The notes under the pieces are model-generated. The model did not search any database. It saw only the letters and a list, made by a program, of their open reading frames with translations, and was not told where the DNA came from. From the NCBI RefSeq assembly GCF_013359695.1, contig NZ_JABFMU010000021.1:1-64000 (forward strand): DNA of 64,000 nucleotides, given 5' to 3'. Origin of the DNA: Pseudomonas sp. C2B4. GTDB lineage: Bacteria; Pseudomonadota; Gammaproteobacteria; Pseudomonadales; Pseudomonadaceae. The position numbers and the translations under genes are program-made. Below, piece by piece: positions 46,147-54,538 of the stretch. Numbering within the stretch: position 1 is the first letter of the stretch; the number at the start of each line of letters is the position of its first letter.

Positions 46147-47271
46147 TTACACTCCTTTTTTGTTACCGACAGTGCCCGCGTACTGCGGCATGGTGATGCA
46201 CGCGACGTTGCCGCCGCCGAGGAGGATTTCCCGGGAGTTTTCGATGCCGACAATGTTGTGCCGGGGGAACAGCTCGGCCAGGGTCGCCAAGGCCACTTGA
46301 TCGTTGCGGTCGCCAAACAGCGGCACCACGATCGAGCTGTTGCCGGCGTAGTAATTGATATAAGACGCACAGATTTTCGTGCCCGCCTGCCGGGTGTGGG
46401 TACTGTCCTGCTGATCCAGGCCTTCCGCTTCCTCAGCGGTCCACTCCAGGACATCCGGTTGCGGCAACTTGTGCACGATCAACTCGCGACCCCGGCTGTC
46501 GCGGGTGCTGCGCAGGATGTCGTAGGTCTCCTGATAGATTTCCCATTGCGGGTCTTCGCGATTGTCGGTCCATTGCAACACCACCTCGCCAGGACGCACG
46601 AAGCATGCAAGGTCGTCGACGTGGCCGTCGGTTTCGTCGAATTTGCAGCCTCGAGGCAGCCAGATCACTTGGTCGGCACCGAGGTAGTCGGTCAGCCGAC
46701 GGGTGACTTCTTCCTTGCCCAGATGCTGGTTGCGGTTGCGGTTGAGCAGGCATTGCTCGGTGGTCAGGATGCTGCCCTGGCCGTCGCTCTGGATGCCGCC
46801 GAGTTCGGCAATCAGCGGCGCGCGATAGCGGTCGAAACCTTCGATTTCGAGGATCTTGCTCGCGATCTGATCGTCCTTGTCCCATGGGTAGTACAAGCCG
46901 CCGTCAAGCCCGCCGTAGGCGTTGAATTCGAAGTCGACACCCCGCACTTCGCCACTCTGGTCGTTAACCACAAAGCAGGGGCCGCTGTCGCGGAACCAGG
47001 TGTCGTTGCAGGTCATTTCCACGACGCGCACCTGCGGCGGCAACTGGCGGCGAGCGGTGGCGAATTGCGCGGCGGAAGCGCAGACGGTGACCGGTTCGCT
47101 CATGGAAATCGCGGTGACGATCTGCACCCAGACTTTCTGCGCAGGCTTGGCGCCGTTGCGCCAGACGTCGGTCCGCTCCGGCCAGCCGAGCCAGCAGCCA
47201 GCCTTGGTTTCGAATTCGCCGGGCAAGCGGAAACCGTCGAGTTTGGGAGTGGAATCGAGCAAACGTGCCAT
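46147..47271 (-). CDS. aguA: Agmatine deiminase
   Basis: Hydrolyses agmatine to N-carbamoylputrescine and ammonia, a step from arginine toward putrescine. The 374-residue pentein-fold enzyme has the catalytic cysteine at C358 in GGGNVACITMPQ, with DGHVDDLACF (histidine and aspartate) and WFRDSGP as the other guanidine-binding elements. The ATG at 47271 (MARLLDSTP) is preferred over a TTG two codons upstream. The partner aguB is not in this window. Confidence 0.96.
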   Translation of the reverse strand: MARLLDSTPKLDGFRLPGEFETKAGCWLGWPERTDVWRNGAKPAQKVWVQIVTAISMSEPVTVCASAAQFATARRQLPPQVRVVEMTCNDTWFRDSGPCFVVNDQSGEVRGVDFEFNAYGGLDGGLYYPWDKDDQIASKILEIEGFDRYRAPLIAELGGIQSDGQGSILTTEQCLLNRNRNQHLGKEEVTRRLTDYLGADQVIWLPRGCKFDETDGHVDDLACFVRPGEVVLQWTDNREDPQWEIYQETYDILRSTRDSRGRELIVHKLPQPDVLEWTAEEAEGLDQQDSTHTRQAGTKICASYINYYAGNSSIVVPLFGDRNDQVALATLAELFPRHNIVGIENSREILLGGGNVACITMPQYAGTVGNKKGV

Positions 47272-47371
47272 GGGCAAACCTCATCAGCGGGGATTGGAAT
47301 GACCACAGGCTAAGGTCGCCGGCGCCCTCCTCGCCAACGATGATTATTTCGGAATACTTGAATTGAACTCA

Positions 47372-48256
47372 TCAATCGATCAGCTGATCGTTGAACCATT
47401 CCAGCATCTGCGCCACCGCCGGACGCTCCAGCCGTACCCGCTCGCACACCAATGCGTACTGGCCCAGCGCGGTCATGCTGGAGGTGAACGGTCGCACCAG
47501 ACGGCCGCTGAGCAGGTCTTCCTGCGCGGTCAGGTTGTCCCCCATCGCCACGCCCTGCCCCTGCACCGCCGCCTCGAGTGCCAAGCCGGCGTGGGCGAAA
47601 TACAGTTGCCGTTCGGGACGCTGATCCCCGGCATGGCTGGTGAGCCAGGCAGTCCAGGTCTTGCCGTCCTGATCGTCGTGCAGCAGGCAGTGGCGCGCCA
47701 GGTCCCTTGGCGTTTTCAGCGTGCCCTGGTTGAACAGGCCGGGGCTGCACACCGGGAAGAACTGCAATGCGGGTAACGGCCTGACGAAATACGCCGAACT
47801 GTCGACCGGGCCGGTGCCATAGGTGATCGCCAGGTCGATGTCTTCCCCCGGTGCGGCGGCGTCGATCGGCTGCTCGTAGAGGTGCAAAGTGATGTGCGGG
47901 TAACGCGCATAGAAATCCGTGAGACGGCTCATCAGCCACTTTTGCGCCAACTCGGCGGTCACCGCCAGGCGCAACACCGCCAGGGACGAGGGATCGCGCA
48001 GTTCATCACAGGCATCGCCGATCAGTTCGAAGGCCTGTTGCAGACTTTGCATCAGGCGCCCGGCGGCCATCGTCGGGCGAATCTGCCGGCCTTCGCGGAT
48101 GAACAGCGAGACGCCCAGTTGCTCTTCCAACTGGCGAATCTGGTGGCTGACGGCACTGTCGGTCACACACAGCTCCGCCGCCGCCCGGCCGAAATGGGCG
48201 TGGCGCGCGGCGCATTCGAAGGTTCTGAGGGCTGCCAGGGAGGGAAGTCGGCGCAT
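47372..48256 (-). CDS. LysR family transcriptional regulator, GcvA-like
   Basis: A 294-residue regulator opening MRRLPSLAALRTFECAARHA, the GcvA-type winged helix, with CVTDSAVSHQIRQLEEQLG for recognition. It precedes aguA on the same strand by 100 bases and is a probable regulator of agmatine use. An ATG ten codons upstream (48286) preceded by AGGT is the alternative start. Still longer frames enter a REPIN. Confidence 0.88.
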   Translation of the reverse strand: MRRLPSLAALRTFECAARHAHFGRAAAELCVTDSAVSHQIRQLEEQLGVSLFIREGRQIRPTMAAGRLMQSLQQAFELIGDACDELRDPSSLAVLRLAVTAELAQKWLMSRLTDFYARYPHITLHLYEQPIDAAAPGEDIDLAITYGTGPVDSSAYFVRPLPALQFFPVCSPGLFNQGTLKTPRDLARHCLLHDDQDGKTWTAWLTSHAGDQRPERQLYFAHAGLALEAAVQGQGVAMGDNLTAQEDLLSGRLVRPFTSSMTALGQYALVCERVRLERPAVAQMLEWFNDQLID

Positions 48257-48332
48257 CGGGTCGGGTCCGGAGTTGGAGGCGATCATGCTGACCTGATGGA
48301 CTATGGGCGTCCAGTGGGACCGCGTTATCGTT

Positions 48333-48409
48333 CTTCGCGAGCAGGCTCGCTCCCACAAGGGATTTGTGACCACTGAAGATCCACCGTGGGAGCGAGCCTG
48401 CTCGCGAAG
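48333..48409. repeat. REPIN flanking the agmatine module, right copy
   Basis: Arms as in the copy at 44936. The spacer (AGGGATTTGTGACCACTGAA and onward) is the reverse complement of that copy's spacer, with 4 differences over the 39 bases that include the inner arm ends. Flanks GACCGCGTTATCGTT and GGCGTCGGCAC keep the same orientation in both copies. Confidence 0.9.
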
Positions 48410-48473
48410 GCGTCGGCACTTTTGCCCCTTATCTTCTAGGCTAACCAAGTCACTCAAATCACTGGAGGCCCCC

Positions 48474-48962
48474 ATGCATCTCGAAGGCTCCTGCCATTGC
48501 GGCGCAGTGTCGTTCAGCCTGACCAGCGCCCACCCCTACCCCTATCAGCGCTGCTATTGCTCAGTTTGCCGCAAGACCCAAGGCGGCGGTGGTTATGCAA
48601 TCAACATCGCCGGTGACGCCAACAGCCTGAAGGTACGCGGTCGCAGGAACGTCACGATTTACCATGCCCTGCTCAAGGGCGAAGGCGAGGCGCGTGCCCA
48701 CCGCAGCAGCGCCGAGCGGCACTTCTGCTCGGTGTGCGGTTCGGGTTTGTGGTTGTTCAGTCCCGAATGGCCGGAACTGATCCATCCGTTTGCGTCGGCC
48801 ATCGACACACCGCTGCCGGTACCGCCGGAGCACACGCATTTGTTGCTCGACTCCAGGGCGCCGTGGGTAGAAGTCGACGTCCGGCCGGGCGATAAACAGT
48901 TCGATGTCTATCCCGAAGAGTCCATTGCGGACTGGCATGAGCGACTGGGTTTAAGCCTGTAG
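48474..48962 (+). CDS. GFA family (Mss4-like) zinc protein
   Basis: A 162-residue protein of the glutathione-dependent formaldehyde-activating family fold. Zinc cysteines are seen in GSCHCGAV (C7, C9), CYCSVCRK and FCSVCGSG. The actual activity of most members is unproven. ATG with GGAGG eight bases upstream. The TAG stop is formed by the first bases of the following REPIN. Confidence 0.9.
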   Translation: MHLEGSCHCGAVSFSLTSAHPYPYQRCYCSVCRKTQGGGGYAINIAGDANSLKVRGRRNVTIYHALLKGEGEARAHRSSAERHFCSVCGSGLWLFSPEWPELIHPFASAIDTPLPVPPEHTHLLLDSRAPWVEVDVRPGDKQFDVYPEESIADWHERLGLSL

Positions 48963-49070
48963 GAGCAGCCGGTCGACGCTCGATTGCTCGCGATGAACCA
49001 GAGAACACCACGGGGCATCTGTTTCCCCGCGTCATCGTTCACGACCATCGCGAGCATGCTCGCTCCTACA
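48959..49070. repeat. Variant REPIN supplying the GFA gene stop codon
   Basis: Left arm TGTAGGAGCAGCCGGTCGAC from 48959, same variant as at 20837; right arm CGCGAGCATGCTCGCTCCTA to 49070. It ends 5 bases before the miaE stop, between convergent genes. Confidence 0.8.
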
Positions 49071-49075
49071 CAGGG

Positions 49076-49684
49076 TCAGGCGGCGGTTGGCACGCCGCTG
49101 TGGAAGCGGAATTCAACGTCCGGGGACTCGATCAACTCCTGCTCGGCGGCGCGCACGCGGTCGATCACGTTGGCAATGTCCTTGGCGTCCCCGTACTGGT
49201 AAGCCAGTTTCAAGTACCCCTGAAAATGCCGGGCTTCACTTTTCAGCAAGCCGAAATAGAACTTGCCCAATTCTTCGTCCAGATGCGGCACCAACGCCTC
49301 GAAACGCTCGCAACTGCGGGCTTCGATGAACGCGCCGACCACCAGGGTATCCACCAGTTTCACCGGTTCGTGACTGCGCACCACTTTGCGCAGCCCCGAG
49401 GCGTAACGGCCGGCGGACAGCTGGCGTAGCTCAATCTTGCGCTTTTTCATCAGGCGCATGACTTGCTCGTGGTGAACCAGCTCTTCCCGGGCCAGGCGCG
49501 ACATCATGTTGATCAGGTCGACATGGGAGTGATATTTAGCAATCAGGCTCAGCGCAGTGCTGGCGGCCTTGAATTCGCAATTCTTGTGGTCGATCAGCAG
49601 GGTTTCCTGATCGGCCAGCGCAGCCTGGACCCAGCCATCGGGGGTGCGACAGCCAAGGAACTCGTGAATTTCGGGAAGGATCAT
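49076..49684 (-). CDS. miaE: tRNA-(ms2io6A)-hydroxylase MiaE
   Basis: Hydroxylates the isopentenyl group of ms2i6A-37 in tRNA, a non-haem di-iron reaction needing oxygen. The 202-residue four-helix protein shows the iron-binding pattern: glutamates in CEFKAAST and REELVHHEQV, and IEARSCERF with KSEARHFQGYL. The ATG at 49684 (MILPEIHEF) is used; a GTG 3 codons earlier is possible. It is divergent from the stress-protein gene. Confidence 0.94.
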   Translation of the reverse strand: MILPEIHEFLGCRTPDGWVQAALADQETLLIDHKNCEFKAASTALSLIAKYHSHVDLINMMSRLAREELVHHEQVMRLMKKRKIELRQLSAGRYASGLRKVVRSHEPVKLVDTLVVGAFIEARSCERFEALVPHLDEELGKFYFGLLKSEARHFQGYLKLAYQYGDAKDIANVIDRVRAAEQELIESPDVEFRFHSGVPTAA

Positions 49685-49762
49685 GGGGCCCACGGGATAA
49701 AAGGTTCAAAACGAAGGGCAGCGATTATACCGGCCTGCCGGCAGACCACCAGCCGCCGACCG

Positions 49763-49805
49763 TTGATATGTATCAACACCCCCGGCGGCGAGCAGCAACT
49801 ATAGT
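49763..49805 (+). promoter_or_regulatory. ANR-dependent class II promoter of the universal stress gene
   Basis: A perfect ANR/Dnr box, TTGATATGTATCAA (49763-49776), has its centre about 42 bases upstream of the start predicted from the -10 box TATAGT (49800-49805). This is the standard place for activation by FNR-type regulators at low oxygen. Confidence 0.8.
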
Positions 49806-49846
49806 TGTGCAACGCCATGCATTTTCATTTTCAGGAGATCCCGATC

Positions 49847-50710
49847 ATGCAAGCCATACGCAGCATTCTGGTGGTCATCGAACCCGAACACTCGGAAAGC
49901 CTGGCGCTTAAACGGGCCAAACTGATAGCCGGCGTGACCCAGGCGCATTTGCATCTGCTGGTGTGCGACCCCAAGCATGATCACAGCGCGATGCTGAGCG
50001 TACTCAAGGCCGCTTTGCTGGAGGACGGTTACAGCGTCACCACCGAACAGGCCTGGAACCAGAGCCTGCAAGATACCATCGTCGATGTGCAGCAGGCCGA
50101 AGGGTGCGGCCTGGTGGTCAAGCAGCACTTTCCCGACAGTGCGTTGAAAAAAGCCCTGCTGACCCCGGCAGACTGGAAGCTGCTGCGCCACTGCCCGACA
50201 CCGGTGCTGCTGGTGAAAACCGCAGGCTCGTGGAAGGACAAGGTGATTCTGGCGGCCGTCGACGTCGGTAACACGGACCCGGAACACCGCCATCTGCACA
50301 ACACCATCATCGATCACGGCTATGACATCTCTACCCTGGCCAAGGCCCACCTGCACGTGGTCAGCGCCCATCCTTCGCCGATGTTGTCGGCGGCTGACCC
50401 TACGCTGCAGCTCAGCGAAACCATCGAGGCGCGTTATCGCGAACAATGCCGGGCGTTCCAGGCGGAATTCGACATCGACGATGAACACCTGCACATCGCC
50501 GAAGGCCCGGCCGACGTGTTGATTCCGTTCATGGTGCACAAACTGCAAGCGGCGGTGACGGTGATCGGCACCGTGGCGCGCAGTGGATTATCCGGAACGC
50601 TGATCGGCAATACGGCGGAAGTGGTGCTGGATGCGGTGGAGAGCGATGTGCTGGTGCTCAAGCCGCAGGAGATCGAGGATCATCTGGAAGAGATTGCCAA
50701 CAAGCATTGA
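49847..50710 (+). CDS. Universal stress protein with two Usp domains
   Basis: A 287-residue cytosolic protein with two UspA-type domains (opening RSILVVIEPEHSESLAL; second opening KVILAAVDVGNTDPEHRH). The C-terminal GTVARSGLSGTLIGNTAE is the ATP-binding G-2x-G-9x-G(S/T) motif. The ATG has AGGAG upstream. In P. aeruginosa several Usp genes, one near acnB, serve anaerobic survival under ANR; the ANR promoter here fits that role. Confidence 0.93.
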   Translation: MQAIRSILVVIEPEHSESLALKRAKLIAGVTQAHLHLLVCDPKHDHSAMLSVLKAALLEDGYSVTTEQAWNQSLQDTIVDVQQAEGCGLVVKQHFPDSALKKALLTPADWKLLRHCPTPVLLVKTAGSWKDKVILAAVDVGNTDPEHRHLHNTIIDHGYDISTLAKAHLHVVSAHPSPMLSAADPTLQLSETIEARYREQCRAFQAEFDIDDEHLHIAEGPADVLIPFMVHKLQAAVTVIGTVARSGLSGTLIGNTAEVVLDAVESDVLVLKPQEIEDHLEEIANKH

Positions 50711-50735
50711 GATTTGTAGCGCCTGTCAGGACGCC

Positions 50736-50800
50736 TTCGCGAGCAGGCTCGCTCCCACATTTGGAATGCATTCCCCTGTGGGAGCGAGCCTGCTCGCGAA
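50736..50800. repeat. REPIN between the usp and DUF1289 genes
   Basis: Perfect 24-base arms of the TTCGCGAGCAGGCTCGCTCC type (50736-50759, 50777-50800), spacer only 17 bases, the shortest seen beside the first copy. Convergent genes on both sides. Confidence 0.85.
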
Positions 50801-50810
50801 GCTCTTAAAA

Positions 50811-51281
50811 TTACCCGCCAAACGCATCCTTGAGGAATCCAGGCGCTATATATCGCTGATAATGCGCCTCGGACAGCAGGAAAAATTCCCGATCAATGGC
50901 ATCGCGCAATTCCGGCAGGTTCCAGTCGCGAAATTCCGGCAACAGCACCATCCCGTAAGCCTCGAGATTATTGATGACCCGCGCCCCCCGGGCGATCAGC
51001 TGGTACGCCCAGCAATAGGCCGACTGATGCGGCACGAAGCGAATCTTGCGTTGCTCCAGCTGGGCCCTGAGCAGCGATGCATCGAAAATTTCCACCTTGG
51101 CCGCCATCACCTGGGACAACAACTGCTCGAGACGCAGCCACACCGCGCGCTTTTCTTCCTCGTTGTAACCGTTCCAGTGAATCACTTCATGGTGGAAACG
51201 CTTGCAGCCACGGCACACCAGGTCACCGTAAACGGTGGAGCAAAGGCCGACGCAGGGGGTCTTGATGGTCTGATTGGGCAT
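50811..51281 (-). CDS. DUF1289 domain protein
   Basis: A 156-residue protein. The N-terminal 50 residues (TPCVGLCSTVYGDLVCRGCK with later HHEVIHWNGY) are the DUF1289 zinc-ribbon-like domain with four cysteines; the remaining 100 residues, helical, have no family I can name. The ATG at 51281 (MPNQTIKT) is chosen. Divergent from acnB across a 456-base region. Confidence 0.85.
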   Translation of the reverse strand: MPNQTIKTPCVGLCSTVYGDLVCRGCKRFHHEVIHWNGYNEEEKRAVWLRLEQLLSQVMAAKVEIFDASLLRAQLEQRKIRFVPHQSAYCWAYQLIARGARVINNLEAYGMVLLPEFRDWNLPELRDAIDREFFLLSEAHYQRYIAPGFLKDAFGG

Positions 51282-51477
51282 AGGTAGGCAAAACGCGAAA
51301 AGCAGGACAGGCGGGCATGTTAGCCCTTTGTCCGCCATTGATCACCCCTCAAAGTTCAAGGCCTCGGGTGAATCGGGGTTTACTGCCCGCCTCCACCAAA
51401 GTCCAATAAAACCTGACTTACCTTTAATTTTTTTTTGCCGTAGAATCAGCCTGCCTTTTTAGGCGCCAATGTCCGTT

Positions 51478-51617
51478 AGAAGCTGTTTTCAAAGCGTCAC
51501 GAGCACAGTCGTTCCTTCAGAGCGGTGTTGGCGAGGGGTTTTTCCAGCGGGGAAAAGCCCAACGCCAACCCTCATCAGCTCCCGTTCTGCAGGCGTAAAA
51601 CTTTGAAAGCAGCTTCT
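51478..51617 (+). promoter_or_regulatory. Nested stem-loop leader upstream of acnB
   Basis: An outer 17-base stem joins 51478-51494 (AGAAGCTGTTTTCAAAG) and 51601-51617 (CTTTGAAAGCAGCTTCT), with one G-U pair. Inside it, 51527-51569 forms a second hairpin (GTTGGCG/CGCCAAC, then GGG/CCC and TTTTCC/GGAAAA). TAGAAT at 51441-51446 could be the -10 box, though its -35 is poor; the leader would be about 285 bases. In the rest of 51282-51737 I see no gene; a poly-T tract lies at 51427-51436. Confidence 0.5.
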
Positions 51618-51737
51618 GTAAGGAATTGTCGGTAATTCTGGCTAAGTGGCTCACAACGCCATGCAGCGCATGAGTACGGCAATTTCGGGATGAGCGTCCC
51701 GGACACCCATTTGGGACCACTGATGAGGGTAATAACT

Positions 51738-54338
51738 GTGCTTGAAGCCTACCGCAAACATATCGAAGAGCGCGCAGCACTGGGTATCGTTCCCCAGCCG
51801 CTAAACGCCGAACAAACTGCAGGCCTGGTCGAGCTGCTGAAAAATCCCCCGGCTGGCGAAGAAGCATTTCTCGTTGACCTGATCACCAATCGCGTACCGC
51901 CTGGAGTGGACGAAGCAGCCTACGTCAAGGCCGGCTTCCTGTCCGCCATCGCCAAAGGCGAAGCCAAATCCCCTCTGATCGACAAGAAGCGCGCTGTTGA
52001 ACTGCTCGGCACCATGCAGGGCGGCTACAACATCGTGACCCTGGTCAACCTGCTGGACGACGCCGAACTGGCGCCAGTAGCTGCCGAAGAACTCAAGCAC
52101 ACCCTGCTGATGTTCGATGCCTTCCACGACGTCGCTGAAAAAGCCAAGAACGGTAACGTTCACGCCAAAGGCGTGCTGCAATCCTGGGCTGACGCCGAAT
52201 GGTTCGTGAAGCGCCCAACCCTGGCCGACAAGATCAGCCTGCGCGTGTTCAAGGTGACTGGCGAGACCAACACCGACGACCTGTCCCCTGCTCCTGATGC
52301 CTGGTCCCGCCCGGACATCCCGCTGCACGCCCTGGCCATGCTGAAAATGGCCCGTGACGGCATCGTCCCGGACGAGCAAGGCAAGACCGGCCCGATGAAG
52401 CAGATCGAAGAAATGCGCAACGCCGGCTTCCCGATCGCCTACGTCGGCGACGTGGTCGGTACCGGTTCTTCGCGTAAATCGGCGACCAACTCGGTTCTGT
52501 GGTTCTTCGGCGACGACGTTCCTTACGTGCCGAACAAGCGTGCAGGCGGCTTCTGCTTCGGCAGCAAGATCGCTCCGATCTTCTACAACACCATGGAAGA
52601 TGCTGGCGCACTGCCAATCGAATTCGACGTTTCCAACATGCACATGGGCGACGTGATCGACCTGTACCCGCATGCTGGCAAAGTCTGCAAGCACGGCACC
52701 GACGAAGTCCTGACCACCTTCGAAATGAAGACCCCGGTCCTGTTGGACGAAGTTCGCGCCGGCGGCCGTATTCCGCTGATCATCGGCCGTGGCCTGACCG
52801 AGAAGGCTCGCACCGAGCTGGGTCTGCCACCTTCGACCCTGTTCAAGAAGCCTGAAGCACCGGCTGAAAGCACCAAGGGCTACACCCTGGCGCAGAAAAT
52901 GGTCGGCAAGGCTTGCGGCGTGACCGGCATCCGTCCGGGCACCTACTGCGAACCGAAAATGACTACCGTCGGCTCCCAGGACACCACCGGTCCAATGACC
53001 CGTGACGAACTGAAAGACCTGGCGTGCCTGGGCTTCTCGACCGATCTGGTGATGCAGTCCTTCTGCCACACCGCGGCTTACCCTAAGCCGATCGACGTGA
53101 CCACCCACCACACCCTGCCTGACTTCATCATGACCCGTGGCGGCGTGTCCCTGCGTCCGGGCGACGGCATCATCCACTCGTGGCTGAACCGCATGCTGCT
53201 GCCAGACACCGTCGGTACCGGTGGTGACTCCCACACCCGTTTCCCGATCGGCATCTCGTTCCCGGCCGGTTCCGGTCTGGTCGCGTTCGCCGCTGCCACC
53301 GGCGTCATGCCGCTGGACATGCCGGAATCGATCCTGGTTCGCTTCAAGGGCAAACTGCAACCTGGCGTCACCCTGCGTGACCTGGTTCATGCCATCCCTT
53401 ACTACGCGATCCAGAAAGGCCTGCTGACCGTCGAGAAGAAAGGCAAGAAGAACGCCTTCTCCGGCCGCATCCTGGAGATCGAAGGTCTGGAAACCCTGAC
53501 CGTCGAGCAAGCCTTCGAACTGTCCGACGCCTCGGCCGAACGTTCGGCTGCCGGTTGCACCATCAAGCTGTCCAAAGAGTCGATCGCCGAATACCTGAAG
53601 TCGAACATCACCCTGCTGCGCTGGATGATCGGCGAAGGCTACGGTGATGCACGTACCCTGGAACGTCGCGCTCAAGCAATGGAAGCCTGGCTGGCCAACC
53701 CTGAGCTGCTGGAAGCGGACAAAGACGCTGAATACGCCGAAGTCATCGAGATCGACCTGGCCGACGTCAAGGAGCCTGTGCTCTGCGCGCCGAACGACCC
53801 GGACGACGCTCGCCTGCTCTCCAGCGTTGCTGGCGAGAAGATCGACGAAGTGTTCATCGGTTCGTGCATGACCAACATCGGTCACTTCCGCGCTGCCGGT
53901 AAACTGCTGGATCAGGTCAAGGGTCAGCTGCCAACCCGTCTGTGGCTGTCGCCGCCGACCAAGATGGACGCTCACCAACTGACCGAAGAAGGCTACTACG
54001 GCATCTACGGCAAGGCTGGCGCGCGCATGGAAATGCCGGGCTGCTCGCTGTGCATGGGTAACCAGGCACGTGTAGAGCCGAACTCGACTGTCGTGTCGAC
54101 TTCGACCCGTAACTTCCCGAACCGTCTGGGTGACGGCGCGAACGTCTACCTGGCTTCGGCCGAGCTGGCGTCCGTGGCTTCCATCCTGGGTCGCCTGCCG
54201 ACCGTCGAGGAGTACATGGAATACGCTGGCAAGATCGACAGCATGGCGGCCGATGTCTACCGCTACCTGTCCTTCGACCAGATCGCCGAGTTCCGTGAAG
54301 CTGCAGCGAACGCCAACATCCCGGTCGTTCAAGCCTAA
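51738..54338 (+). CDS. acnB: Aconitate hydratase B
   Basis: Interconverts citrate and isocitrate in the TCA cycle; apo-AcnB can also bind mRNA. The 866-residue protein has the AcnB domain order: HEAT-like N-terminus, swivel domain ([20 protein letters not shown]) and the catalytic core with the [4Fe-4S] cysteines in [10 protein letters not shown] and GCSLCMGNQ. The start is a GTG ([15 protein letters not shown] follows) with GAGGG upstream. It is followed by a strong terminator. Codon use is strongly biased, as in highly expressed genes. Confidence 0.96.
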   Translation: MLEAYRKHIEERAALGIVPQPLNAEQTAGLVELLKNPPAGEEAFLVDLITNRVPPGVDEAAYVKAGFLSAIAKGEAKSPLIDKKRAVELLGTMQGGYNIVTLVNLLDDAELAPVAAEELKHTLLMFDAFHDVAEKAKNGNVHAKGVLQSWADAEWFVKRPTLADKISLRVFKVTGETNTDDLSPAPDAWSRPDIPLHALAMLKMARDGIVPDEQGKTGPMKQIEEMRNAGFPIAYVGDVVGTGSSRKSATNSVLWFFGDDVPYVPNKRAGGFCFGSKIAPIFYNTMEDAGALPIEFDVSNMHMGDVIDLYPHAGKVCKHGTDEVLTTFEMKTPVLLDEVRAGGRIPLIIGRGLTEKARTELGLPPSTLFKKPEAPAESTKGYTLAQKMVGKACGVTGIRPGTYCEPKMTTVGSQDTTGPMTRDELKDLACLGFSTDLVMQSFCHTAAYPKPIDVTTHHTLPDFIMTRGGVSLRPGDGIIHSWLNRMLLPDTVGTGGDSHTRFPIGISFPAGSGLVAFAAATGVMPLDMPESILVRFKGKLQPGVTLRDLVHAIPYYAIQKGLLTVEKKGKKNAFSGRILEIEGLETLTVEQAFELSDASAERSAAGCTIKLSKESIAEYLKSNITLLRWMIGEGYGDARTLERRAQAMEAWLANPELLEADKDAEYAEVIEIDLADVKEPVLCAPNDPDDARLLSSVAGEKIDEVFIGSCMTNIGHFRAAGKLLDQVKGQLPTRLWLSPPTKMDAHQLTEEGYYGIYGKAGARMEMPGCSLCMGNQARVEPNSTVVSTSTRNFPNRLGDGANVYLASAELASVASILGRLPTVEEYMEYAGKIDSMAADVYRYLSFDQIAEFREAAANANIPVVQA

Positions 54339-54353
54339 CGCTACAGAGCAATG

Positions 54354-54391
54354 AAAAACGCCGCCCATCGTGAGATGGGCGGCGTTTTTTT
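54354..54391 (+). terminator. Factor-independent terminator after acnB
   Basis: A 16-base stem, AAAAACGCCGCCCATC with its complement, closes on GTGA and ends in seven T. Confidence 0.92.
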
Positions 54392-54426
54392 ATGCCCCTG
54401 CTTTACCTGAACACTACACAAACCAA

Positions 54427-54515
54427 TGTGGGAGCGAGCCTGCTCGCGAATACGGCAGCACATCCAGCATTGATGTGTCTGATAAACCGCATTCGCGAGC
54501 AGGCTCGCTCCCACA
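54427..54515. repeat. REPIN between acnB and the permease gene
   Basis: Perfect 25-base arms (54427-54451, 54491-54515), TGTGGGAGCGAGCCTGCTCG type, spacer 39 bases, convergent genes on both sides. Confidence 0.85.
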
Positions 54516-54538
54516 AGGATCAGTGCATGCCTGGGGTA

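Noticed and set aside
47353..47372. ANR-like TTGAACTCATCAA upstream of aguA
   Set aside because: Thirteen bases with a three-base spacer; does not fit the consensus.
51338..51353. ANR-like TTGATCACCCCTCAA before acnB
   Set aside because: The spacer is five bases, not four, and the second half-site is poor.
51728..51740. Crc/Hfq catabolite-repression motif at the acnB start
   Set aside because: Only a partial AAUAAC is present, short of the AAYAAYAA motif.
51801..54368. 855-residue open frame opposite acnB
   Set aside because: Antisense shadow caused by high GC and codon bias; composition (repeated DHV, GQ and RQ runs) is not protein-like.
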